Part shown: in pieces, positions 39,958 through 50,464 of the stretch
How positions within the stretch are numbered: position 1 is the first letter of the stretch
Layout: every line of letters starts with the position of its first letter
The notes under the pieces: model-generated
Database searches by the model: none
Seen by the model: the letters and a program-made list of their open reading frames with translations, nothing else
What the model was told of the DNA's origin: nothing
Assembly: GCA_026225255.1 (NCBI GenBank)
Contig: JAMFSJ010000002.1
Location: 1-64,000, forward strand
DNA length: 64,000 bases
Direction: 5' to 3'
DNA from: Methylacidimicrobium fagopyrum
GTDB taxonomy: Bacteria; Verrucomicrobiota; Verrucomicrobiia; Limisphaerales; UBA11358
Program-made: the position numbers and the translations under genes

Positions 39958-40380
39958 ATGAAACGGGCACTTTTGGCGGTTTTATCGGGAGTTTTACTTT
40001 GCGGATGCACGCCGAAAAATCAGGACGTGCAATTAATCTCCAAGCAGATTGACGACTTGGCACGAACGCAGGATGTCCTGCTTAAAAATCAAGAGGTGAT
40101 AATGAGGGAGATGGCTTTTCAGGCCACCAATTTACCGAGCGTAAACCAAATGTTTGTTTTAGCCGCAGGATTTTACACCAACGAGGTTAACGCGCAATTG
40201 TTCTGCACCAGCAACGTGCTGAGCGCAATGTCGGCAGAGAGTCAAAAGTCAGTGAATGCCATTAATGATGAAACCCGACGCCTAATAAACATCACCAGCT
40301 CCATGCTGCTCACAAACGACAACCAGATTCAAATGGAGGCTGGTGTTGAGAAGATCAAATCAAAGTTGGAAATTAACTAA
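39958..40380 (+). CDS. Cargo lipoprotein
   Basis: MKRALLAVLSGVLLCGCTPKNQD lipobox (LLCGC); coiled-coil-like remainder. Confidence 0.65.
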   Translation: MKRALLAVLSGVLLCGCTPKNQDVQLISKQIDDLARTQDVLLKNQEVIMREMAFQATNLPSVNQMFVLAAGFYTNEVNAQLFCTSNVLSAMSAESQKSVNAINDETRRLINITSSMLLTNDNQIQMEAGVEKIKSKLEIN

Positions 40381-40390
40381 ATTAAAACCC

Positions 40391-40759
40391 ATGATAAATT
40401 CAGAAAATCCTTTTGAAATCAACGATCTCTACGAAAAAGCGATAATTGATATTGGCACGGGAAAATATAAAACCATGACCAAGGATGAACTGGGCAAAAT
40501 GCGCTCTGTTTTTGTGGATTACGCCCAGATCAATAAAATGTTTGCAGACGTATCTGGCTATTTGGCAATGGTTGATGGTGAAATATCAAAACGAGAATCT
40601 GCCCGCACAAATTTTATCCTGCTTTGGGCAGCGATCATTGCGGCTATTTTTGCTGTGATTGCATCTTGGCCAATTGTGAAAGACCGGCTTCCAGCTTTTC
40701 GATCCGGGGAAAAATCTGCCACGTCGCAATCGTCTCAATCAAATTCAATACCAAAATAA
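40391..40759 (+). CDS. Cargo single-TM protein
   Basis: MINSENPFEINDLYEKAIIDIGTGKYKTMTKDELGKMRSVF ... TM NFILLWAAIIAAIFAVIASWPIV. Confidence 0.62.
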   Translation: MINSENPFEINDLYEKAIIDIGTGKYKTMTKDELGKMRSVFVDYAQINKMFADVSGYLAMVDGEISKRESARTNFILLWAAIIAAIFAVIASWPIVKDRLPAFRSGEKSATSQSSQSNSIPK

Positions 40760-40827
40760 GAATCATCAGCACCACAAGCACGGAGTGCAGGCAGCAGGAA
40801 TTGGCTATGGATTTCATAAAATAAAAA

Positions 40828-40846
40828 ACCCGCCTTGTGAGCGGGT
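40828..40846 (-). terminator. Hairpin terminator inside the IS1-like element
   Basis: acccgc-cttgtga-gcgggt next to an A-run (U-run on the minus strand). Confidence 0.55.
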
Positions 40847-40852
40847 GGTTGG

Positions 40853-40972
40853 TTATTGTTTGCGCCCACGCCTTTTACGGGCGGGCTTTTCAGTTAGTTT
40901 GATGACACGTTTCAATACATCGAATGAAGCAACGTTAGGATCACTCGAAGGCTTTGATTTCGCTTTCTTCAT
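40853..40972 (-). CDS. 39-aa basic small protein (not in ORF track)
   Basis: ATG 40972 to TAA 40853: MKKAKSKPSSDPNVASFDVLKRVIKLTEKPARKRRGRKQ; followed by a hairpin terminator on the same strand. Confidence 0.55.
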   Translation of the reverse strand: MKKAKSKPSSDPNVASFDVLKRVIKLTEKPARKRRGRKQ

Positions 40973-41058
40973 CCGCCCATTTTAGCACGAATGATTCCAC
41001 GCGGAAGATTTCAGATTTCAAAAGAGACCACTACCTAACCCCGGATCGGTTTTACCCT

Positions 41059-42135
41059 TCAGATTGAAAAATCTTCGTTGAAAACTTTCACGTTCTTCAG
41101 CTCTACAAAAACCCGTTCGCCGGTTTTGAGCTGGAGCTGTTGGAATTCCTCTTTGCTCAGTTGCGCGGTGAATTGAACGCCGCCATTGACGCGGGCCAAT
41201 TCGAGATTCGCCACCGGCCCGGCGGCGTTGCTGCGAACGACCAGCGCCGCAAACGTTTTGTCACCGTTCGCCTCGCGCGTGATACGGATGTCATGCGGCC
41301 GCACAAACGCCACGGTGGACGTTTCCGTTTCGCCCGCTGTTTCCGGCACGGAAAATTCCGTATCACCAATGATCACCGACCCTTCGTGCACGCGGCCGCT
41401 GAACAAATTCACATTGCCGAGAAAATCATAAACAAACGGCGACGCGGGATTATCGTAGATCTCTTCCGGCGAACCGATTTGTTCAATCTTGCCAGCGCGC
41501 AGAATCGCCACGCGATCGGAAACTTCTAGTGCTTCTTCCTGATCGTGCGTCACGAACAACGTCGTGATGTGGATCTCATCATGCAACTGGCGCAACCAGC
41601 GGCGAAGTTCCTTGCGCACTTTCGCGTCGAGCGCGCCGAAAGGTTCGTCGAGCAGGAGAACTTTCGGTTCGACCGCAAGCGCGCGGGCAAGGGCGACGCG
41701 TTGACGCTGGCCGCCGGACAGCTGCGAAGGATAACGTTTCGCGAGCGGCTCCAGCTGGATCAGTTGCAGCAATTTATTGACGCGCTGGCGGATTTCGTCT
41801 TCCGGCGGGCGCGTTGTTTTGGGACGCACGCGCAAGCCGAACGCAATGTTCTCAAATACGCTCATGTGACGGAACAGCGCGTAATGTTGAAACGCAAACC
41901 CGGCCTTGCGTTCACTCGCGGGAATCAGCGTCACGTCTTCCCCGTAAAATAAAATTTGCGCGGTGCCGGGATCGGGAAATTCCAGACCGGCGATGGTCCG
42001 CAGCAAGGTCGTTTTGCCGGAACCGGACGGGCCGAGCAATGCGACGAGTTCACCGGATTCGACCTTGAGGTTCACGTTGTCGAGCGCGATAAAGCTGCCG
42101 AATTTTTTGGTGACGTTTTTGACTTCAACACTCAT
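41059..42135 (-). CDS. cysA: Sulfate/thiosulfate ABC transporter ATP-binding protein
   Basis: [92 protein letters not shown]. Confidence 0.95.
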   Translation of the reverse strand: MSVEVKNVTKKFGSFIALDNVNLKVESGELVALLGPSGSGKTTLLRTIAGLEFPDPGTAQILFYGEDVTLIPASERKAGFAFQHYALFRHMSVFENIAFGLRVRPKTTRPPEDEIRQRVNKLLQLIQLEPLAKRYPSQLSGGQRQRVALARALAVEPKVLLLDEPFGALDAKVRKELRRWLRQLHDEIHITTLFVTHDQEEALEVSDRVAILRAGKIEQIGSPEEIYDNPASPFVYDFLGNVNLFSGRVHEGSVIIGDTEFSVPETAGETETSTVAFVRPHDIRITREANGDKTFAALVVRSNAAGPVANLELARVNGGVQFTAQLSKEEFQQLQLKTGERVFVELKNVKVFNEDFSI

Positions 42136-42141
42136 GGGAAT

Positions 42142-43062
42142 TTATTGGCTGGCCGCGTGCAGCGCGGCGTTTTTGCGTTCGGCCCAAAGTTTCAAAGCCA
42201 GCGTGATGAGCGCGAGAAACGCCAGCACGGACGCCACGGCAAAAGCGCCGGTGAAATTATATTCGTTATACAAAATTTCCACGTGCAGCGGAATCGTATT
42301 GGTCTCGCCGCGAATGTGACCGCTAACAACTGACACGGCGCCGAATTCGCCCATCGCGCGCGCGTTGCACAAAACGACGCCGTAGATCAAACCCCATTTG
42401 ATATTGGGCAACGTCACGCGCCAAAAGGTTTGCCAACCGCTCGCACCGAGCACGCGCGCGGCTTCTTCTTCGGTGCGGCCTTGCGCTTGCATGAGGGGAA
42501 TGAGTTCCCGGGCGACAAACGGGAAAGTGACAAAAATCGTCGCCAGCACAATTCCCGGCACGGCGAAAATGATATGAAAGTCGTGGACGTTCAGCCATTG
42601 CGCGAGCCACGGAAACCACGGCTTGTCGGCGTTCATGTAAAGCCCGAGCCAGCCTTGCGCGCCAAAAACAAGGACGTAAATCATGCCGGAAATCACGGGT
42701 GAAATCGAGAACGGCAAATCAATCAGCGTGAGCAAAATATTTTTGCCGCGAAAATCAAACTTTGCGATCGCCCACGCCGCGCAGACGCCGAAAACGCAGT
42801 TCAGCGGCACGGAAATCCCCGCGGCGATGAGCGTTAATTTGATCGCACTCCAAGCGAGTGGATCCGACAGGGTTTTGAGATAAAAGCCGATCCCTTTGTT
42901 CAAGCCTTGGGCAAAAACCGCGATGAGCGGCACAAACAAAAACAGGGTCAAGAACAGCAACGCGATCGTGATAAGCAGCCAGCGCACCCACGGCGGTTCG
43001 CTCGTGGAGCGACGTTGCGTGCCGGCGCGCGGCAGATGCAAAGTGGTGGCGACGGGCGTCAT
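42142..43062 (-). CDS. cysW: Sulfate ABC transporter permease
   Basis: Six-TM permease; [70 protein letters not shown]. Confidence 0.94.
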   Translation of the reverse strand: MTPVATTLHLPRAGTQRRSTSEPPWVRWLLITIALLFLTLFLFVPLIAVFAQGLNKGIGFYLKTLSDPLAWSAIKLTLIAAGISVPLNCVFGVCAAWAIAKFDFRGKNILLTLIDLPFSISPVISGMIYVLVFGAQGWLGLYMNADKPWFPWLAQWLNVHDFHIIFAVPGIVLATIFVTFPFVARELIPLMQAQGRTEEEAARVLGASGWQTFWRVTLPNIKWGLIYGVVLCNARAMGEFGAVSVVSGHIRGETNTIPLHVEILYNEYNFTGAFAVASVLAFLALITLALKLWAERKNAALHAASQ

Positions 43063-43907
43063 GATAGGTTGGTGGCGTTATAGCGGTTGGCCCACCACTG
43101 GAGCACGTTGATCGTGAGGAGGAGCACGAAAGAAAAGACCAGCATCACGACGGCGAGCGCGGTGGCCCCGGGGTAATCAAACTGTTCCAGCTTGGTCATG
43201 ATGAGCAGGGGAACGATCTGCGTTTTCATCGGAATGTTGCTTGAAATGAAAACGACCGATCCGTATTCGCCCAGCGCGCGGGCAAAAGCGAGCGCGAAAC
43301 CGGTGATAAGCGCCGGCGTCAAGGTTGGGAAAATAATGCGCCAAAAAACCTGCCAACGATTCGCGCCGAGACTCGCGGCGGCTTCTTCGATTTCGGGTTC
43401 AAAATCTTCAAGAATCGGTTGCACCGTGCGCACGATGAACGGCAAACCGATGAACGTCAACGCGACGAGCACGCCGAGGCGCGTGAAAGAAATTTTGATT
43501 CCGAGCGGTTCAAAAAATTGGCCAATCCAGCCGTTCGGCGCGTAGAGCGTCGCCAGGGTGATGCCCGCCACGGCGGTCGGCAGCGCGAACGGCAAGTCTA
43601 CGAGCGCATCCACAAATTTTTTGCCGAAAAAATTGTAGCGCACCAAGACCCAAGCGACGATCAGGCCGAACACGGAGTTGATAAGGGCGGCCAACAATGA
43701 CGCGCCAAAACTCAACCGATACGCGGCGAGGGCTTGCGGCGACGTGATGACTTGCACGAATTGCGGCCACGTCAGCAAACTTGTTTTCCAAAAAACCGCC
43801 GCCAGCGGGATGAGCACGATCAGGCTTAAATAAAGCAGCGTGTAGCCGAGGGTCAGTCGGAAGCCGGGTAATACTCGGGTCTTCGATTTAAATAATTTTT
43901 GAGCCAC
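43059..43907 (-). CDS. cysT: Sulfate ABC transporter permease
   Basis: [16 protein letters not shown]-type motif, [63 protein letters not shown]. Confidence 0.94.
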   Translation of the reverse strand: MAQKLFKSKTRVLPGFRLTLGYTLLYLSLIVLIPLAAVFWKTSLLTWPQFVQVITSPQALAAYRLSFGASLLAALINSVFGLIVAWVLVRYNFFGKKFVDALVDLPFALPTAVAGITLATLYAPNGWIGQFFEPLGIKISFTRLGVLVALTFIGLPFIVRTVQPILEDFEPEIEEAAASLGANRWQVFWRIIFPTLTPALITGFALAFARALGEYGSVVFISSNIPMKTQIVPLLIMTKLEQFDYPGATALAVVMLVFSFVLLLTINVLQWWANRYNATNLS

Positions 43908-43934
43908 AAATTAAGAGCCCAATAGCAAAAACTT

Positions 43935-44912
43935 TCAGGGCGCGGTTAGCAAGCCGCTAATATCGTCAGATTCAACATTAATATCCGCGAATAGCCACGT
44001 TGAAAGGTAGCGTTCGCTCGAGGATGGAATTATGGCGACGATAGTTTTGCCTTGGTTTTCCGGGCGTTTGGCGACTTCCAATGCGGCCCACACAATGGCG
44101 CCGCTGGAAATTCCGATGGGAATTCCGTCGAGTTGATTCACTTCTTTGGTGATCGGGGCGGAATCTTCTTCCGAAACTTTGATGACTTCATCCACGATTT
44201 TTACGTTCAGATTTTCCGGAATGAAACCCGCGCCGATGCCTTGCAATTTATGCGGGCCGGGCGCGCCGCCGGAGAGCACGGGCGACTTGGCCGGTTCGAC
44301 GGCAACGGCTTTGAATCCCGGTTTTAATTTTTTGATGACTTCCGCCACCCCGGTGATCGTGCCGCCGGTGCCGACGCCCGCGACGACAAAATCCACTTTG
44401 CCGTCCGTGTCACGCCAGATCTCTTCGGCGGTCGTGCGGCGATGAATCTGCGGATTGGACGGATTAGAAAATTGCTGCAACACGACGCTGTTCGGAATTT
44501 GTTTGTGCAATTCTTCCGCCTTGGCGATCGCGCCTTTCATGCCTTTCGGGCCCTCGGTCAAAACCAGTTTGGCGCCGAGAATTTTGAGCAATTTACGACG
44601 TTCGGTGCTCATCGTTTCCGGCATCGTCAAAATCAATTTCAAGCCGCGCGCCGCCGCGACAAACGCGAGCGCAATACCGGTATTACCGCTGGTCGGCTCG
44701 ATCAAAATCGTATCCTGGCCAATCGCGCCGGAGCGCAATGCGTCGTCGATCAACGCCACGCCGATGCGATCTTTCACGCTTGAGAGCGGATTGAAAAATT
44801 CGAGCTTCAGTAAAACATTGGCGACCGCGCCGTGGTTTTTTGCCGTGCGATTGAGGCGCACAAGCGGGGTGTTGCCGATGGTTTCCGTGATGTCGTTAAA
44901 TATGCGGGACAT
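43935..44912 (-). CDS. cysK: Cysteine synthase
   Basis: [66 protein letters not shown]. Confidence 0.97.
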   Translation of the reverse strand: MSRIFNDITETIGNTPLVRLNRTAKNHGAVANVLLKLEFFNPLSSVKDRIGVALIDDALRSGAIGQDTILIEPTSGNTGIALAFVAAARGLKLILTMPETMSTERRKLLKILGAKLVLTEGPKGMKGAIAKAEELHKQIPNSVVLQQFSNPSNPQIHRRTTAEEIWRDTDGKVDFVVAGVGTGGTITGVAEVIKKLKPGFKAVAVEPAKSPVLSGGAPGPHKLQGIGAGFIPENLNVKIVDEVIKVSEEDSAPITKEVNQLDGIPIGISSGAIVWAALEVAKRPENQGKTIVAIIPSSSERYLSTWLFADINVESDDISGLLTAP

Positions 44913-44933
44913 AAATAATATTGGTATATTGGT

Positions 44934-45767
44934 TTATATGTTGGGTGCGTAAGCGATGAATTTCCGGTATTCGAGCAAGATGGTTTGCAATGAGGCGACG
45001 AACGCGCATTGCTTCAAGTATTCTGGCGGCGCGGACGGCGTTTCCAAAATGAGCTCAAACGGCCGCGGCCGTGACTTCGGCGGCGCGCTGAGAACGCCAT
45101 CGTAGCAATCGCGGATGATACCGTTGCGCGCGGGGAAACCGTCAATGACGGAACGTCCGTCGCGCGGGAGAAATTTTTCCGCCGCCGCGAGCGCCGGTTC
45201 GATCAAATTTTTCGTCAACGTCGCGCCGCGCACGAAGCCATAAAAACCATGGCTGGTGTTGTCGGTATGCAAGGAGATGACGCCTTGAAAGGAATGCGAT
45301 TGCAGTTCGGCTTGCAGTTGGCGGACTTCGGGTTCTTCAGAATTTTTCCAGAACTCACGGTTCAAATCTTTGCCGCGACGCGAAAAGCGCGTGCTGTCTT
45401 CGAAGCCGGTCGGATTACAGATCGGATAAAAGGACAAATAATAACCGGCGGCGAGCTCGGGCTTGGCTTCCAGCAATTTAATGAATTGCACCAGGGCATG
45501 CGAACCTTCGGGTTCGTCGCCATGAATCCCGGCAAAAATGCCGATGCGGATCGGCGTGTCACCGCCGCGTGGGCCGACGAATAAATAACGTGGCAAATCG
45601 TAAGTCTCGCCGTTCACATCAAAACGCGCATCATGATTGGTGACCAAATTCGGCGAGGTGGCGGCAATCCGTTCCAGCGGCGCGAGCAGTTCGGCGATGG
45701 AGCGACGTTGGCGGGGCCGCGTTTGGACGGCGGCAGTGGCGGAAACTTCGGCGATTTTCATGATCAA
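44934..45767 (-). CDS. M14-family zinc carboxypeptidase-like protein
   Basis: IGIFAGIHGDEPEGSHALVQFIKLL (HxxE), NPTGFEDSTRFSRRGKDLNREFW, GVISLHTDN, FELILETPS. Confidence 0.82.
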   Translation of the reverse strand: MIMKIAEVSATAAVQTRPRQRRSIAELLAPLERIAATSPNLVTNHDARFDVNGETYDLPRYLFVGPRGGDTPIRIGIFAGIHGDEPEGSHALVQFIKLLEAKPELAAGYYLSFYPICNPTGFEDSTRFSRRGKDLNREFWKNSEEPEVRQLQAELQSHSFQGVISLHTDNTSHGFYGFVRGATLTKNLIEPALAAAEKFLPRDGRSVIDGFPARNGIIRDCYDGVLSAPPKSRPRPFELILETPSAPPEYLKQCAFVASLQTILLEYRKFIAYAPNI

Positions 45768-45852
45768 GATTTAGTGTTGCGCGTTAAATTTTTTAGAGGA
45801 GCGGCGGCCTGAAGTTCGTCCAAGCCACCGCTTTCTTCGGAGGATCCGCAAT

Positions 45853-46851
45853 CTAGTTTTGCGGTTGGAAGATTTGGTCAAACACGCCGCCGTCGGCGAA
45901 ATGCGTGGCTTGCGCTTTGGTCCAGCCGCCGAATTCCTGGTCAATCGTGACCAGTTTCAGTTGCGTGAAGTTCGCGGCGTATTTCGTGGCGATGGCTTGG
46001 TTGCGAGGACGATAGAAGTTCTTCGCCGCGATTTCCTGACCTTCATCGGAATAGAGATAATTCAAATAGGCATTGGCCACTTCCGTGGTGCCGTGCTTTT
46101 TCGCATTTTTGGTGACGAGCGCGACCGGCGGTTCCGCCAGAATGCTCAAGGGCGGCGTGACGATGTCGAATTTATCCGCGCCAAATTCCTTCGATGCGAG
46201 ATGCGCTTCGTTTTCCCACGCCAGCAACACGTCGCCGATGCCGCGTTGGGCGAAGGTCACCGTGGAACCGCGCGCGCCAGAATCCAGCACCGGCACATTT
46301 TTATAAAGCTGCTTGATGAAGGCGCGGGCCTTGGCATCGTCGTGATTGAAAGTTTCCAGCGCATAGGCGTAGGCGGCGAGATACGCCCAACGCGCACCAC
46401 CGCTCGTCTTCGGGTTCGGCACCACGACCGACGTGCCTGCCTTCACGAGATCATCCCAGTTGTGGATGTTCTTCGGATTTCCTTTGCGCACGAGAAACAC
46501 AATCGTGGAAGTGTAAGGCGTGCTGTTGTTCGGAAACTTTTCGCCCCAATTCGCGGGCAATAATTTCGCCTGCGCGGCGATCGCGTCAATGTCATACGCC
46601 AGCGCCAGCGTCACGACATCCGCGCCGAGCCCGTTGATGACCGACTGCGCCTGCTTGCCGGAACCGCCGTGTGATTGCGCGACGACGACGTCATCGCCGG
46701 TTTTCGTCTTCCAATATTTCGCGAACGCATCGTTGTATTCCTGATACAACTCGCGCGTCGGGTCGTAGGAGACGTTGAGCAGTTTGATTTCCTTTGCGTT
46801 GGCCGATACGGCCAGCGCCAGCACTAATCCGATATTTAACAAAGTTTTCAT
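45853..46851 (-). CDS. sbp: Sulfate ABC transporter substrate-binding protein
   Basis: [69 protein letters not shown]. Confidence 0.96.
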   Translation of the reverse strand: MKTLLNIGLVLALAVSANAKEIKLLNVSYDPTRELYQEYNDAFAKYWKTKTGDDVVVAQSHGGSGKQAQSVINGLGADVVTLALAYDIDAIAAQAKLLPANWGEKFPNNSTPYTSTIVFLVRKGNPKNIHNWDDLVKAGTSVVVPNPKTSGGARWAYLAAYAYALETFNHDDAKARAFIKQLYKNVPVLDSGARGSTVTFAQRGIGDVLLAWENEAHLASKEFGADKFDIVTPPLSILAEPPVALVTKNAKKHGTTEVANAYLNYLYSDEGQEIAAKNFYRPRNQAIATKYAANFTQLKLVTIDQEFGGWTKAQATHFADGGVFDQIFQPQN

Positions 46852-46886
46852 GAATTTATCGTAATGTTTTAATTTTTTAATCAGGA

Positions 46887-48392
46887 TCAGAATGCCAGTT
46901 GAATTCGGGTGAATAAAACGTTTTCCGGCTGGGCGGTCACCGTGCCGCTTTTGCCGCCAGAGAAGGTGGTGCGCGAGAAGCTCGTAGCGACCTTGATGTT
47001 TTTATTGAGATACCAATTAAGCCCGATCGACCATGCGTCGGCGCCCGAGGCGGAATTTCCTACGCTGGCCAGACCGTGATCGAACACCGCATTATCCACG
47101 TCGACATTCGCATAACGTGCGACCACCTGCCAGGCGCCCCACTGACCATTGCTCAAGCTGAACGGACTGCGCGGGTTAACTCCATTGTAGCTGGCGTCTT
47201 CACCCGTCAACACCCAACCGATTGAAGTTTCCCAAGAGGTGTTCTGAATCCCGTATTTGATGCCGGTTGAGTTGTTCAAAATGTTTTGATCGGAGATAAC
47301 GTATTCGCCGAGAAAGTTGAACGGACCATAGTAGTAATAGGCCTGCGGTGAAACCCGCCAGTGGGTGCCGTCGGCCAGAATCGTGGTCGGCGTATACGAG
47401 AAGAACGTTTGCTGGCCGTCCGTTTTGTAACCGGGCGTCAAACCAGCGATGCCTTTCGTATCAAATCCATAGCTGCCGCCCACGCCGAAACCGAGGCCGC
47501 GCAACGCATCTGTCGAAGTATTCTTCCAAGGCTGTGCGAACAGGCGGCCAGCGAAAGATTTGTTGTTGTCAGTGTCTTGATTCGATGTGGTGCTATTGTA
47601 ATCCGAAACACCGTTGAAAATTCCCGCCGCGTAGCTGAGGGTGCTATTGAACAGATCGCCGTGCAATTCCACGCCGACATCACGATTAGGAATGAGATCA
47701 TTGGCGATGGAACGTTCATTAAAGGATACAAAATTGTCGGACTGTAATTGCTCCAAACCAACCGGCGACTTGAACTTGCCCGCTTGCACTTGGATGGCCG
47801 AGTTATAACGATAATTCAAAAATGCATCTTGAATCTGCGTCGTCGTGCCGCCGAAATCCGGCGTGAAGTTGAAATCAAAATCGTGGAACACCGTGCCCGT
47901 AAAAATCGGCCGCGCGCGGCGCAATAGGAAAGTATCATTGCCGGCCGCGAGTTTGGAATTGGAGAAAAACTGCCGGCTGTCCAACTGGATCAAGCCATGC
48001 AAATTGAGCACAAAATTTGTGTCGGCCGAGCTGAAGCTAAAACCATTCGCGCTCAGGGAAATTTTCGGCTGCGTCTTCGCAACCGCGACGGCATCATCCT
48101 TGTCGATCTCGCGTTCGCGTTCCAATATTTTAACCTTCTGGTCGAGGGCTTGTTCCGTAGCGGAGGGCGCCGCGACCGATGACTGGGCTTGCAACGTGTT
48201 AATTTTTTGCGCGAGTTCCTGCACTTCTTTTTTCAGCGCATCAATCTCCGCCGCCTGCGACGTGTTGGCATTATCTGCTTGCGGCGCAGTGTTAATCGCG
48301 TCCGCGGCGTGCGTTGGCTGGGCGAATTGCAGGCTGGCGACCGTCGCGAGGGTGGCGACAGTCAGTTTTTTCAGTTGATGGGTCGATTTCAT
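46887..48392 (-). CDS. OprP/OprO-like porin with N-terminal coiled coil
   Basis: [93 protein letters not shown]. Confidence 0.88.
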   Translation of the reverse strand: MKSTHQLKKLTVATLATVASLQFAQPTHAADAINTAPQADNANTSQAAEIDALKKEVQELAQKINTLQAQSSVAAPSATEQALDQKVKILEREREIDKDDAVAVAKTQPKISLSANGFSFSSADTNFVLNLHGLIQLDSRQFFSNSKLAAGNDTFLLRRARPIFTGTVFHDFDFNFTPDFGGTTTQIQDAFLNYRYNSAIQVQAGKFKSPVGLEQLQSDNFVSFNERSIANDLIPNRDVGVELHGDLFNSTLSYAAGIFNGVSDYNSTTSNQDTDNNKSFAGRLFAQPWKNTSTDALRGLGFGVGGSYGFDTKGIAGLTPGYKTDGQQTFFSYTPTTILADGTHWRVSPQAYYYYGPFNFLGEYVISDQNILNNSTGIKYGIQNTSWETSIGWVLTGEDASYNGVNPRSPFSLSNGQWGAWQVVARYANVDVDNAVFDHGLASVGNSASGADAWSIGLNWYLNKNIKVATSFSRTTFSGGKSGTVTAQPENVLFTRIQLAF

Positions 48393-48443
48393 TGTCAGGT
48401 TTAATATCTACTATATATGTCGTTATTAAGTTTAAAATAAAGA

Positions 48444-48458
48444 CCGGACTGAATCCGG
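48444..48458 (-). terminator. Hairpin between Rrf2 gene and porin
   Basis: ccgga-ctgaa-tccgg, minus strand followed by TCTTTATTTT. Confidence 0.5.
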
Positions 48459-48463
48459 CCATT

Positions 48464-48510
48464 CTTAGTTCATTTGAACAACGACTTGATAAGTCGTAAT
48501 TTGAACTAAG
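48464..48510. promoter_or_regulatory. Nested inverted repeat, candidate regulatory element of the sulfate operon
   Basis: Outer arms cttagttca (48464-48472)/tgaactaag (48502-48510), inner arms acgactt-gat-aagtcgt (48481-48497). Confidence 0.5.
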
Positions 48511-48546
48511 TCATTAAAACTGTCAACGAACTTTTTGAAATTATTT

Positions 48547-49008
48547 TTAGATGCCTTCGCCGCCGATGAAGCCGGCATAGACTTCGCTCTTGGTCAAAGG
48601 CTGACCTTTGGCCACGTCGGCGAGCGTGGATTTGTCCATGAGACTGGCGACATAATTACGGGCGTCGAAGAAAACGCGGCGAAAACGGCAGACCGATTCT
48701 TGAGAGCAGCGAGCATAACCCGTGACGGAAACGCAATCAATCGGGGCTAAAATGCCATCGAAATGCCGGACCACTTCGCCCATCGTGATCTTGGCCGGAT
48801 TTTTGGCGAGGAAATATCCACCCCGAATCCCCGCGCTGCTGTCCACCCAGCCTTGGGATTTCAAGGCGAGCATGATTTGTTCGAGAAACCGTTTCGGCAC
48901 ATCGTTTCGCCGCGCCAATTCGCGGATGGGAATCGGTTGACCGCCAAAATGATCGACGAGGGTGAACAAAGCACGCAACGCATAATCCGTTCGTTTAGAA
49001 ACTCGCAT
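48547..49008 (-). CDS. Rrf2-family transcriptional regulator
   Basis: MRVSKRTDYALRALFTLVDHFGGQPIPIRELARRNDVPKRFLEQIMLALKSQGWVDSSAGIRGGYFLAKNPAKITMGEVVRHFDG. Confidence 0.95.
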   Translation of the reverse strand: MRVSKRTDYALRALFTLVDHFGGQPIPIRELARRNDVPKRFLEQIMLALKSQGWVDSSAGIRGGYFLAKNPAKITMGEVVRHFDGILAPIDCVSVTGYARCSQESVCRFRRVFFDARNYVASLMDKSTLADVAKGQPLTKSEVYAGFIGGEGI

Positions 49009-49082
49009 AACAGTTAAGGACGATAGTTATGGTCGGTTTTAAGTCAATCGTGAAAGCGGGCTGGTTTTAACGGCCAATAAAA

Positions 49083-49115
49083 ACGGATGGACGTTTTTTA
49101 ATCGCGTCCATCCGT
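49083..49115 (-). terminator. Terminator downstream of pilT
   Basis: Perfect 11-bp stem acggatggacg/cgtccatccgt, minus strand followed by TTTTATT. Confidence 0.7.
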
Positions 49116-49139
49116 GCAAATGCGCTCCAAGATCGCCGT

Positions 49140-50228
49140 TTATCCGACGATACGTCCGCCTTCGTTCAAGAAGATACCTTTGAAATTCATCTCCAACGCT
49201 TGCGGGTTGGAGGCTTTGGCCAGCGCTTCTTTTTCCGTGATTTTGCCGGCTTTGACGAGGTTGAACAGACATTGATTGAACGTGATCATGCCATCATCAC
49301 CACCCGTTTCGACGGCGGCGGATAATTTGTCCAACCGATTTTCTTCGATCATCTTTCGCACCACCGGCGAGTTGGTCAAAATTTCCAGTGCCGGCGTCAT
49401 TTTGCCGTCAATCGTCGGCACCATCCGTTGGCAGATCACGCCGCGCAAACAGCTCGCGAGCTGGCGACGAACCTGTTCGCGATCGTCGGCCTTAAAGAAA
49501 TCTAAAACGCGGGTGATGGACTGCGCCGCCGTCGTCGTGTGCAAGGTGGAAAAGACCAAATGGCCCGTGTCCGCCGCGCTCATCGCCGCCGTGAACGTGG
49601 TGGCATCGCGCATTTCGCCGAGCATGATGATGTCCGGGTCCTGGCGCAAAACGTGTTTCAACGCGCCGTGAAAAGTGGCCGTATCCAGGCCGATTTCGCG
49701 TTGTTCGATCACGGATTGATTATCTTCAAACACGAATTCGATCGGATCTTCGAGCGTGACGATGTGCTTTTTGAAATTGCTGTTGATATGCTCGATCATC
49801 GCCGCGAGCGTCGTGGATTTGCCGGAACCCGTCGAGCCGGCGATCATCACGATACCGCGCGCTGATTCGGCGAGCCCTTTGATCTGTTCGAGCAAACCGA
49901 GTTGTTCAAAACTCGGCACGGTGGCTTTCACGTGGCGCATGGCCAACGCCCACGAACCGCGCTGTTGAAACACGTTGGTGCGGAAGCGTCCGGCACCGGC
50001 GAGGTTGTAGGAAAAATCCACTTCCCGGTCGTCCTCCAACTTTTTCTTCATGTGGATGGGCGTCATTTTTTCGATGACGTTATTCATCCATTCTTCGGTG
50101 GGAATGGGGCAATCAATGGAAATCAATTCGCGGCTGATGCGGAAAATGACCGGCGTGCCGACTTTGATGTGAATGTCCGAAGCGCCGCCGTCAACGGCGG
50201 TTTTGAGAATTTTGTTAAACAGTTCCAT
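49140..50228 (-). CDS. pilT: Type IV pilus retraction ATPase PilT/PilU-like
   Basis: MIAGSTGSGKSTTLAAMIEHIN, VTLEDPIEFVFEDNQSVIEQREIG, ADTGHLVFSTLHTTTAAQSITRVLDFF; start at MELFNKIL. Confidence 0.93.
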   Translation of the reverse strand: MELFNKILKTAVDGGASDIHIKVGTPVIFRISRELISIDCPIPTEEWMNNVIEKMTPIHMKKKLEDDREVDFSYNLAGAGRFRTNVFQQRGSWALAMRHVKATVPSFEQLGLLEQIKGLAESARGIVMIAGSTGSGKSTTLAAMIEHINSNFKKHIVTLEDPIEFVFEDNQSVIEQREIGLDTATFHGALKHVLRQDPDIIMLGEMRDATTFTAAMSAADTGHLVFSTLHTTTAAQSITRVLDFFKADDREQVRRQLASCLRGVICQRMVPTIDGKMTPALEILTNSPVVRKMIEENRLDKLSAAVETGGDDGMITFNQCLFNLVKAGKITEKEALAKASNPQALEMNFKGIFLNEGGRIVG

Positions 50229-50464
50229 GCGAAAAAAATAATCCATTTCCCGCCAAACGCCAGCGCGGAAAAAAGCATTTTCAACGGCGGATGGACGCAG
50301 GTGGGAAATCGGTGGATGCGAATGGCGCTCGTTTTTACGCATTCAATTTGTCTGATTTAATTGGTGTCCCTCCGTGGTTAAAAATTCGCCCGCGGAAAGC
50401 GGGCGCGCCGGGGCGGATTCACCAACCTTGAGTTTTTGCTGTAAAACCTTAAACTGCGGTGGTC

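Larger units (their letters stand above)
38475..41043. mobile_element. IS1-family-like element with cargo genes (element 38483-41035, flanked by 8-bp TSD)
   Basis: Perfect 20-bp TIRs GGTAGTGGTCTCTTTTGAAA (38483-38502) and TTTCAAAAGAGACCACTACC (41016-41035); direct repeat taaccccg at 38475-38482 and 41036-41043; transposase inside. Confidence 0.92.

Noticed and set aside
50387-50405. GC-rich hairpin cgcccgc-ggaaa-gcgggcg upstream of lysA as a lysine riboswitch/terminator
   Set aside because: Lacks a U-run and any recognisable lysine riboswitch structure; left as an uninterpreted hairpin.
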